Source of the DNA: Planctobacterium marinum
GTDB taxonomy: Bacteria; Pseudomonadota; Gammaproteobacteria; Enterobacterales; Alteromonadaceae
NCBI RefSeq assembly: GCF_020687805.1
Contig: NZ_JAJEWQ010000004.1
Location: 372,001 to 436,000, forward strand
DNA: 64,000 nucleotides
Direction of reading: 5' to 3'
A model generated the notes under the pieces. The model ran no database searches. It saw only the letters and a program-made list of their open reading frames with translations, and was not told where the DNA came from. The translations under genes and the position numbers were made by a program. Below are positions 18,028-27,300 of the stretch, in pieces (position 1 is the stretch's first letter; each line of letters begins with the position of its first letter).

Positions 18028-19218
18028 TTACTCTTTTGATACAAGTTGCTGATTTGTGAGTTGTGTCCAATTCTGAACGGTCTGAATACGTTCCATCATG
18101 GTGCCGAAATAGGGGTTCCAGGTGAGGCGGGCATGAATTCTGTCTTCATGTTCGTGGCCCCAGGCAGCAAACCAGACATCATTGTCCGATTCACAAATCG
18201 CTTTCTCTTTGCTGTTTAAGCCGTTGTTGCACATGCGTTTACTGCCAGACAATCCGTAATAGTGATTGCAGGGAGCAAACAGTAAACTCATGTGTGAGCC
18301 GGAACTGATATTAAACAGCGGTAACTGCATAGACTTGCTCCGGATGTTGTTTTCGGCAAACTGTTGCTCTCCAAACCATAGCAGCTCGCTGGCAGAATGG
18401 GTAAAACTGCGGCTAAAAAGATCTTTAATCGCCTGGGCGTTAATAACACTGTCAGCTTCACTAATGGTGACAAACGTGGGAATGTTTACTGGTTTTTGTT
18501 GCAGCAGGTTGCGTACTATCTCTGCACTTTTCGCATAAGCGGCGGCACCGTGCAATGGACCACCAGAATAGCGGGCCAGATTGATATCATCGGATTGCCA
18601 GGTTACTGGTAATACGCTGGCCAGCAAGGGTGTCAGCGGCTCCAGGCGTACCGCTTTGGATTCAAAACCCGGTGAAAACAGTAGCAGGCCGGCGATGTCA
18701 GGTTGCTGTAAAGCATGAATAGTGACTAAGTTTCCACCGGTAGAGTATCCGCCTAACCACACTTCCTGGTAGTCTTGCTTCAACAGTGCGGCATAGTGAT
18801 CCACGATCTTTTGCCAGTCTTCATAGCGGGCTAATTTCATATCCGCTGGCCTGGTGCCATGGCCAGGTAACAACAGCGTTTGTACATAAAACCCCTGTTT
18901 TTCTAAGGAGCGACTAATATCTACAAAGGAGAATGGAGAATCACTGAGTCCATGAACCAATAAAATAGCCTTCTCTGCAGGCTGTTCGGGTGTGCGCTCA
19001 AAAGGCATATTCATGCTAAGTTCCAGGACGTGGTCATCAGTCAGAAAATCCCGCGCTCCGGTCAGGTAAGTCTCGGTTGCTTGTAAATAGGACGCAAAAT
19101 CCGGCTGCAGATAATTGTAGTATTGCCCGGACAGGTGTAATGGAGCGCGATGATGCGTTGTGCTGCAGCCCAGAGTCAGCAACAAAATACTGAGAAATAA
19201 TATGACTTTTAAGCGCAT
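18028..19218 (-). CDS. Lipoprotein alpha/beta hydrolase (serine esterase/lipase fold)
   Basis: 396 residues from ATG 19218. An upstream in-frame start at 19260 would add 14 residues before a perfect lipoprotein signal (MRLKVILFLSILLLTLGCS), so 19218 is preferred. Hydrolase features are LLVHGLSDSPFSF (oxyanion region), nucleophile elbow GYSTGG, and a late Asp and His (GSHMSLLF). The lipobox places it on the envelope. It lies between the RND adaptor and a divergent TetR regulator, so it may be co-expressed with the pump and act on an ester-containing envelope lipid or toxic compound. The substrate is unknown. Confidence 0.85.
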   Translation of the reverse strand: MRLKVILFLSILLLTLGCSTTHHRAPLHLSGQYYNYLQPDFASYLQATETYLTGARDFLTDDHVLELSMNMPFERTPEQPAEKAILLVHGLSDSPFSFVDISRSLEKQGFYVQTLLLPGHGTRPADMKLARYEDWQKIVDHYAALLKQDYQEVWLGGYSTGGNLVTIHALQQPDIAGLLLFSPGFESKAVRLEPLTPLLASVLPVTWQSDDINLARYSGGPLHGAAAYAKSAEIVRNLLQQKPVNIPTFVTISEADSVINAQAIKDLFSRSFTHSASELLWFGEQQFAENNIRSKSMQLPLFNISSGSHMSLLFAPCNHYYGLSGSKRMCNNGLNSKEKAICESDNDVWFAAWGHEHEDRIHARLTWNPYFGTMMERIQTVQNWTQLTNQQLVSKE

Positions 19219-19247
19219 GAGTGAGCACCGGAATAGGTAGTGGAACA

Positions 19248-19308
19248 AAGTAAACGACACAGTGTAGTTTACTTAAAGATTGGAAAAAGTAAACTGATTA
19301 GTGTAAAT
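19248..19308. promoter_or_regulatory. Probable TetR operators between the hydrolase gene and the TetR gene
   Basis: AAGTAAAC at 19248-19255 and GTTTACTT at 19267-19274 form a perfect inverted repeat. A related imperfect dyad (AGTAAACTGATTAGTGTAAA, 19288-19307) follows 13 bases later. Both lie upstream of the TetR start at 19357 and just before the hydrolase start, the position for a repressor that controls its own gene and the leftward hydrolase/RND genes. Confidence 0.55.
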
Positions 19309-19356
19309 TTTGCAAAGTATCAGATTTGGCATTACACAACAGGTGGCAACAATTCT

Positions 19357-19974
19357 ATGGTTGAAGTAAAAAAAACGCGCTCAGAATTAAAACGCGAGGC
19401 CATCGTCAGTGCCGCAAAAAGGGCTTTTCAGCGTGATGGTGTGCAAGGTACCAGTATGGATAAAATTGCAGAAGAAGCGCAGGTATCCAAACGCACGGTC
19501 TACAATCATTTTAAAGCTAAAGAAAATCTGGTGATCCACATTTTGTCTTCAATATGGAAGAGTTCTATGGTGGACAGTGATGACAATTATCAATCCGGTC
19601 AACCCCTCAAACCGCAATTAGTGGCGCTGATCAAGTCTGAAATTGATGTCATCTCGTCTGCAGAGTATCTCAATCTGACGCGAGTTGCCTTTGGACATTT
19701 TATGTATTCTCCGGAGGATCTGAAACAGGAGTCGGCGGTTTTCAGGGATTATGAAACCGTGTTGCAGCGCTGGCTAAAACGCGCCCTGCAGGATAAGCGC
19801 TTAAAGCCACTGGATATTGAAAAGGCAAATAAGCAAATCCACAGCCTGGTTAAAGGCAGTTGTTTTTGGCCGCAACTCATGTGTGCCGAGGCTGCGCCCA
19901 CTGAAGCAGAAAAACTGGAAATTGCTGAATCCACTGCCGCGATGTTTCTGGCCTACTATCAGTCCGGTCTCTGA
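19357..19974 (+). CDS. TetR/AcrR-family transcriptional repressor
   Basis: 205 residues from ATG 19357, which has an AGGTGG ribosome binding site. The longer open frame from 19240 would place 39 unrelated residues before the domain and run across the operators. The N-terminal helix-turn-helix reads KREAIVSAAKRAFQRDGVQGTSMDKIAEEAQVSKRTVYNHFKAKENLV. The C-terminal part resembles TetR_C domains of the AefR-like group. It is divergent from the lipoprotein hydrolase and RND pump genes and is their likely local repressor; the inducer is unknown. Confidence 0.9.
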   Translation: MVEVKKTRSELKREAIVSAAKRAFQRDGVQGTSMDKIAEEAQVSKRTVYNHFKAKENLVIHILSSIWKSSMVDSDDNYQSGQPLKPQLVALIKSEIDVISSAEYLNLTRVAFGHFMYSPEDLKQESAVFRDYETVLQRWLKRALQDKRLKPLDIEKANKQIHSLVKGSCFWPQLMCAEAAPTEAEKLEIAESTAAMFLAYYQSGL

Positions 19975-20151
19975 CAGGTCAGCGCACCGGTACTGATAAA
20001 TCTTACCTGTTCCGCTGTGAAATTTTTACAGAGTGCCCATCGGCTTGTTTTTGACTGTCATATAAAAACAAATAAAAACAACTGCTTAAGAATCTTTCGA
20101 GATTGGCACAATCCTCGCTCCAGATATGCTGAACAACAAAAGGAGTGAACG

Positions 20152-20589
20152 ATGGAAATTTTTGAAACGATTCGACGCGATCATGAAAAGCAGCGCCTGT
20201 TAATGAAAATCCTGATCAGTACGTCGGGAGATTCTGAGTCGCGTCGTCAATATTTTGCGGAGCTGAAAGAAGAGCTGCAAGCTCACGCGGCAGCAGAAGA
20301 GCGTCATTTTTACAAAACCTTGATGCGTTCTGACAGAACGTTAGAACAGTCACGTCATGGTATTCATGAACATCATGAAATCGACGAACTCATTGCGGTA
20401 TTGGACGAAACCGAAATGAGTTCTCCGGCCTGGTTGCACTATATGAAACAGTTGCGCGAAAAAGTACTGCATCACCTGGAAGAAGAGGAAAAGGAAGTGT
20501 TCCAACAGGCTGGCCATGTACTTAGCGGGGTGGAAAAGCGCGATCTCGCTGATGACTTTGAGGAAGAGAAGCAGGAACACCTGAGTTAA
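20152..20589 (+). CDS. Hemerythrin HHE cation-binding domain protein
   Basis: 145 residues, all helical and soluble. The spaced His/Glu pattern of HHE domains is visible: IRRDHEKQR, AHAAAEERHFY, HGIHEHHEID and VLHHLEEEEKEVF. Such proteins bind a di-iron centre and act in oxygen or nitric oxide sensing, iron storage or iron-sulphur repair. A strong ribosome binding site (AAAGGAG) precedes the ATG. It stands alone between the TetR gene and a methyltransferase; its partner is not evident. It could contribute to the nitric oxide response encoded at 31-36 kb, but that is only suggested by family function. Confidence 0.88.
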   Translation: MEIFETIRRDHEKQRLLMKILISTSGDSESRRQYFAELKEELQAHAAAEERHFYKTLMRSDRTLEQSRHGIHEHHEIDELIAVLDETEMSSPAWLHYMKQLREKVLHHLEEEEKEVFQQAGHVLSGVEKRDLADDFEEEKQEHLS

Positions 20590-20611
20590 AGCGCAGATTC
20601 GCAGTTGTTCG

Positions 20612-20652
20612 CTTGCCTGACGGTGTAATACAATTTGCCACTGTCAGGCAAG
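20612..20652 (+). promoter_or_regulatory. Hairpin just upstream of the methyltransferase start
   Basis: CTTGCCTGAC (20612-20621) and GTCAGGCAAG (20643-20652) form a perfect 10-base inverted repeat with a 21-base loop. The right arm ends inside the purine-rich stretch that serves as ribosome binding site for the ATG at 20662. No T-run follows, so a terminator for the preceding hemerythrin gene is less likely than a translation-control or processing structure. Confidence 0.45.
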
Positions 20653-20661
20653 AGAAAATCC

Positions 20662-21168
20662 ATGCACACTCAGTTAATCTCCATTGGTTTACAAAATCCC
20701 AAGTCAGCCAGCAATGTTGCTTCTATTTTGAGGGCAGCGGGTTGTTATGGGGCCAGTTCGGTATTTTATACCGGCAATCGCTATCGCTATGCCAAAGAAT
20801 TCAATGCAGATACCAAAAACATGCATCTGAAAATTCCCACTATTGGCGTTGAGGATTTGTTTGCAATGACACCAAAAGGCGCAAAACGCGTGGTGGTAGA
20901 ATTGGTGGAAGGGGCCATTCCATTGCCGGATTTTCAGCACCCGGACAATGCCTATTATGTATTTGGTCCGGAAGATGGTTCGGTAGATCCACAGTTGCTG
21001 GCCCAGTCTGATGAGGTGATATACATACCCACACATGGCAGCATGAACTTGGCTGCAACGGTCAATGTGGTGCTGTACGATCGTTTAGCAAAATCACAAT
21101 TTGATCGCAGTCTGGATTTTTTAAAACGCAGCAGGGATAACAATAATCGACTAAAAGTTTTTTCCTAA
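20662..21168 (+). CDS. SpoU/TrmH-family RNA 2'-O-methyltransferase
   Basis: 168 residues from ATG 20662; the ATG at 20635 would add nine unrelated residues and lie inside the hairpin. The three SPOUT signatures are present: NPKSASNVASILRAAGCYG (motif 1), YYVFGPEDGSVD (motif 2) and IPTHGSMNLAATVNVVLYDRL (motif 3, the knot that binds S-adenosylmethionine). It methylates ribose in a tRNA or rRNA; the short length without an N-terminal extension resembles TrmL- or TrmH-like tRNA enzymes. The exact target cannot be stated. Confidence 0.9.
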   Translation: MHTQLISIGLQNPKSASNVASILRAAGCYGASSVFYTGNRYRYAKEFNADTKNMHLKIPTIGVEDLFAMTPKGAKRVVVELVEGAIPLPDFQHPDNAYYVFGPEDGSVDPQLLAQSDEVIYIPTHGSMNLAATVNVVLYDRLAKSQFDRSLDFLKRSRDNNNRLKVFS

Positions 21169-21343
21169 GCTGACTGCCAAATGATCTCCACATACCCGGA
21201 ATCCGGCGCTTGTTTAGTTCCTTGTTTTTGGACGAAGCGCTTCTTTTTAGCACACCGATACTGCTCCTTTGAGGATTGCAAAACACACCCGGTTACTTTA
21301 TATTCAGGCTTGGAATAAATATCACGTTCAGAAGGGACTCAGA

Positions 21344-24300
21344 GTGTACAAAAAACTCGCTATTGCAGGCGCATGTCTTTCATTTTTCACTTCAATACAG
21401 GCGTCAAATTTCAGTTTTGACAATGATACGCTGGCCGATATTGCGGTCAGTCGTCTGTCAAACGGGGCGTTTTATATTCGCAACTCCTCAGGGCAAGACT
21501 TCAATTCTACGCGCGGTGATGGCATACAAAGGCACTTTTTCGAACGCACGGACTATGACGTTCCGATAACAGGTGATTTTGATGGCGACGGCATTCGTGA
21601 TTTTGGATTGCGACGTTTATCGACCGCCGAATGGATTATCCAGCATAGTTCAACCGGAGAAGTTGTCACCCGTGAATTTGGACGTCGTGTTACGGATGTG
21701 CCTGTGCCCGCAGACTATGACGGTGACGGTATCACGGATATCGCTGTTTATCGCAGTGAAAACCTAACCTGGTATATTCTCAATTCTTCCGGAGTGGACC
21801 GTCAAACTAACAACAAAGACGGTATTTCCAGAATTCCGTTTGGCGAGCAGGCTTCTGATTTTCCTGTTCCGGCCGATTACGATGGTGACGGAAAGGCGGA
21901 TATCGCTATTCGTCAGGCAGATACTCAATACTGGTTAATTAGAAACTCATCAGGCGTTGATCCTGTAACCGGCAATTCTGATGGGATAACACGACATCAG
22001 TTTGGCAAGCGCGCTGAAGATCTTCCTGTGCCTGCAGACTATGATGGTGACGGTAAAGCGGATTTGGCGGTGAGACGCCCTTCCACGCAAACCTGGTATA
22101 TTCTCAATTCTTCGGGAACTGACTCCAATACCGGATATGCAGACGGTATCACCCGTCGTCAGTTTGGCATGCGTAGTAGTGATATTCCCGTGGTGGCTGA
22201 CTATGACGGCGATGGCCGCAGCGATATCGCGGTAAGACGCCCCGGAACCCAGCTTTGGTATGTCCTTAACTCCAGTGGCTCCGATCTGTTGAGTGGGCAC
22301 AATGATGGGGTTAGTCGCCTCAGATTTGGGTTGAGAGCGACAGACATTCCTTTGGTTCAGCCTGCTTATAGCATTTTTTACCAATTAGATCTTGATGGTG
22401 ACGGTCTCAACAATGGCGAGGAAGTCGCCAGGGGGTCGAGCCCCATCGCTGCAGATACTGACGGAGACAATGTCGCTGATAGCCAGGATGCTTTTCCATT
22501 AGATCCGAACGAATCGTCGGACGCGGATAACGATGGTGTTGGCGATAATTCTGACCTTTATCCCAATGACCCTGCCGAATCTGCTGATAGCGATAATGAC
22601 GGGGTAGGCGGCAATGCCGATGCGTTTCCTCTCGACCCCAATGAAACCACCGATACCGACGCCGACGGTGTCGGGGATAATTCGGATGCTTATCCGGATG
22701 ATAATTTATGCTCTGCGCTGTCAGATGGAGATGGTGAAAGTTGCTACCTGAGATTGTTAAATGGTGATAAAAATAATTTGCTCACAACGTCTTCAGCTCA
22801 GTACTTACTGATCTATTCACCTGCAGCAGACAAGATTTACCCTTTTGATCTGGCGACCCGACAATTTCTTGCATTGATTGAAATGCCGGATACCAGAACG
22901 GCTATTGCTATTCACCACGCTCCACAGAGCAACCGAATTTACGTTGTGTTAGACGATGGTGAAGTTGGTTATTTTGAAGACAACCAGGAGTATCACAGCT
23001 TTGTCGACACCATTAGCAATGCTTCATTTGTACAGTCACTGGACAATTATGTGCTAATTGGTAACAACGGCAATCTTTATGTGTACGATGAAAGTGGTGT
23101 TCTAACGAGTTCCGTTAACATTGGTTCTGACCCCAGGAGTATCTACTGGGATTCGGAGGCAGGCCAGCTCTTTACCGCAGTAGGGAGCAGTTACTATTTT
23201 TACCTGAGTCAATTTTTATTTAACGTCGAAACGGGTGAGCTGTCACTGGAAAAACAGGAGTATTTTTATTCCGGAGATAGCTACCAGGGCCCTATGTTCC
23301 AGGTGGAAAATGAACCCGATGTAATTATGATTGGCTCGTCAGTGTTCTCGCGCGATTCCTTGTCTTACCTTGGCGAATGGAATGCGCTGTCGGTATCTGA
23401 CTTTGAGTCCGTCTCCGGAAGCAATGAAATTCTGACCCTGGCCTACCAGGCAGGCAAGTCCATTTTAAATCGGTACGACGGTGCTTTAAGTCTGTTGGAA
23501 GCGCCGCAATTTGATGGTTTCCCGACTGAAATGGCACAATATGCCGACGCTGTAGTGGTTCTGACCAAAGAACTTCACAGTCTCAGATTGCATGTGCATG
23601 AATTATTGGATGATATTGATGGCGATGGTATCCAAAACGACATTGATGATTTCCCGGCAGATATCGCCGCCTCGGTGGATTCGGATCAAGATGGTTATCC
23701 GGATAGTTGGAATATCGGCCTAAACGAGCTGGATTCATCCACCGGTTTAACCCTGGATGTATTTCCTGAAGATGCAGTATGTTGGGATGTCAGCCATGAT
23801 GATGGTTTCGGAGACTGTAATTACGGCGCCACCATGCCTGATTTTATTCCTGAACAAATTATCGCCGATGACAATGGCACCCTGTACCTGTTTAATGCAT
23901 CGAGTGATTTAATTTATCGTTGGTCATCGCAGACACAGCGTTATTTGTCGCCACTGAGTGTGGGTGAAAGCAACCTCTTTAGCAGCAATACCCCCATTTC
24001 TGTCGCCTATTCTGAAGCGCACAACCGACTTTATTTAGGGTATTTATCTGGACAAATTACTTTTATTACTCCCGATAGCAATGAAACCGAAATACCTTTC
24101 TATCAGACAACCGGTCCGGTGAGGTATTTAATCTCAACGGGTAACTTTCTGGTGGCAACAAGTGGCAGCAGTTACGATTCACGGCTCCATTCCCTGGATG
24201 TAAATGGGATTCTGATTGATACCGCTTCGAGCAGCTATTTTAGTGGTGTCAATGCCTGGGATGAAAGTCATAACCGGTTGTTTTATTTCCGATACTCAGA

Positions 24301-27300
24301 GCTTTACTACATTGAACTGGCCCAGACCACGGGTGAGTTTGGCAGCACGAGCTATGCGGCAGGTAACTCGCTCAGCGGTCCGCTGCACTTATCCGCAGAT
24401 AGCAGCAAAATACTGATGGGCTCGGGGCACATTTTTAACACTGATGATCTTACTTCTGCTGGCTTTTTGGGAGGGTTTGATGACGGCATGTGGTTGCAAA
24501 ATGATGAATTGTTATTGCTATCGCAACTGTCCAACACTATTGCATTGCAACGCAAAAATACCCAGGGGCTCACGTTAGAGACTTTTAATTTGAGCGGTGA
24601 CCTGGTTGGACTGGCCAGGGCTGGCGAGAGCGACATCATTGTGACGCTGACGGATAGCGGATTGAGCTTTATACCCTATGTCGCTAACAATGATACAGAT
24701 GGCGATGGTGTTTCAAATACGGCGGATGCCTTCCCCAATGATATTGCCGCAGCTCTGGACACTGACAACGATGGATATCCGGATAGTTGGAATACCGGCT
24801 ATGATGCACAAGACTCCACAACAGGTCTGGTGATTGATGAGTTTCCGCAAGATTCAGCCTGTTGGTTGGCGGAGCATAGCGACGGTCAGGGGAATTGTGA
24901 TTACAGTGCCACTGTCCCGGAATTTGTGCCAAATGAAATACAGGCCAATGCCTCGGGAGATGTTTATCTTCTGAGTGAAGCTCATGGAAAGGTATTCAGT
25001 TGGTCAACTACTACAGAGCAATACCAAAACCCCTTCAGTGTGGGAAGCAGTAGTGGGTTGACCAATGAATCTCCCGTCAGAATGACCTTTTCGGCAGCAC
25101 AAGAGCGGCTCTATCTGGGATACGCTTCCGGACTGGTGACGTTTATTGATATCAATAATAGTCCAAAAGAGCAGTTTTTTAATCATTTTCCTCAGGAAGT
25201 GCAAAGCCTGGTCGCGGCAGGTAATTTCCTTGTAGTATATGGTTCCAATTCGACGTTACGTTCGTTCGATGTAAATGGCCTGCAAACCGATGTAATAAGT
25301 AGCAGCAATTTCAGCCGATACAACGCGTGGAATGAGTTTACCGACGCTATTTATTACTACCGGAGTTACTATCTTTACAAGCGTGAAGTTAATCAGGATA
25401 CCGGTGAAATTGGCGAGCGTAATCGCTCGTATAACAACGATTACTATGGTGGCGCTACCGGAATTCACATTGCTAAAGACGGCAGTAAAGTACTGCTATC
25501 CTCTGGTGATGTTTATAACGCAGAGGATCTGAGTCATCTGAGCCAGGTTCCATACCCAGACAACGCGTTGTGGTTGGACAATGATGAACTGCTTTTGTTG
25601 GAGCAAAGTGGTGCAGAAGTAGTATTGCAACGCAAAAACGGTCAAAATCGTACCGTGGAAACCGTTAGTCTGAGCGGCCAGCTAATTGACGCATTGCCTG
25701 TCGGAGAACAAAACCTGATCGTCACTCAGTCGGGCTCAGAGCTTGCATTTACACTATATCAACCCAACAACGATATTGATGGTGACGGTGTTGATAATGT
25801 CCTGGACGCCTTTCCTACGGATGTTGCTGCCTCTGTAGACAGTGATAACGATGGCTATCCCGATAGTTGGAATGACGGGTACAGTGAAGATAGTTCCACC
25901 ACAGGGTTAACACTTGATGTCTTTCCCGGTGATGCGGCCTGTTGGCTAGATGACCATGACAATGGCAATGGCGGATGTGATTACAGTGCTACAATACCTC
26001 AATTTGTTCCTGATGAAGTTGTGGCGGATGGGCAAGGCAATGTTTATTTGTTTAGCCAGCAATATGGCAAAGTATTCACCTGGTCTGCGACAACTCAGCA
26101 GTATCAGAACCCGTTTGCTGTGGGTGATAGATTTAACTCTGGTGGGGAAGCGCCACAACGAGTAGTGTATTTAGAAGATCACCACAGACTCTACTTTGGT
26201 TATGCCTCCGGACTACTGACTTATATTGATCTGAATAGTGGTCCGCAAGAGCAGTACTTCTATCAGTTACCACATTCTGTGAGCAGTATTATTGCGGCCG
26301 ATAACTTTCTTGTCGCATATAGCTCCGGTGTCCTGTATTCGTTCGCTGCTGATGGTGAGCTTGTGGATAGCCTTAGTAGCTCATATTTTTCCCAGGCTAC
26401 GGCTTGGAATGGGGTTTACAATCGCATATATCATTTGCGAGATGGTATAAGTCCAAGGGATATTTATTACCGGGAATTTAATCCAATCACTGGAGAGTTT
26501 GGTGCTGGCGATGACTCGCCATACCATGGTGACTATAGTGTCTATGGACCGATCCGCATTTCTCAAGATGGCAGTAAAGTATTATTAGGTTCCGGTGATA
26601 TATATGCGCAAGATGATCTGACATGGTTAGGCAATGTCGGTAGTTTGGACAATGCACTGTGGTTGGAAAATAGTGAGTTGTTGCAACTGACGCAGCTGGA
26701 TTCGGAAATAGCATTGCGCCGCAAAAACGATCAATACAGCACCATTGAGGTATCAACTCTCAGCGGCCAATTGATCAGCCTGGTAAGGGCCGGGGAACAC
26801 AATGTCATTGTTAGTCAGCTAAATAACGAGTTAGTGTTTGAGTTGTTTGTTGCTAACAATGACAGTGACGGTGATGGAGTAGACAATACGGAAGATGCCT
26901 TTCCGCAGGATATAGCCGCATCCATTGACAGTGATAATGATGGTTACCCGGATAGCTGGAATGAAGGTTACACTGAAGCCGACTCTACAACTGGTCTTGT
27001 ACTGGATGTTTTTCCGGAGGATGCAGCGTGTTGGACTGCTGAGCATGACGATGGTTCGGGGACGTGTGATTACATGGCAACGATTCCAAATTTCATCCCT
27101 GATAAAGTGGTGGCGGATAATGATGGGAACCTGTTCCTGTTAAGTACTGAAAATAGCAAGGTTTATACCTGGTCAGCTGCCCTGCAACAATACCAAAATC
27201 CCTATATTGTTGGTACGACCAGTTTGACTAATGGGTCGCCGGATTTGATGAGTTATTCTGAAGCACATAACCGGTTGTATTTTGGTTACGATTCAGGACT

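Noticed and set aside
19240-19356. 39-residue N-terminal extension of the TetR protein
   Set aside because: The stretch overlaps the palindromic operators and precedes a good ribosome binding site and ATG at 19357.
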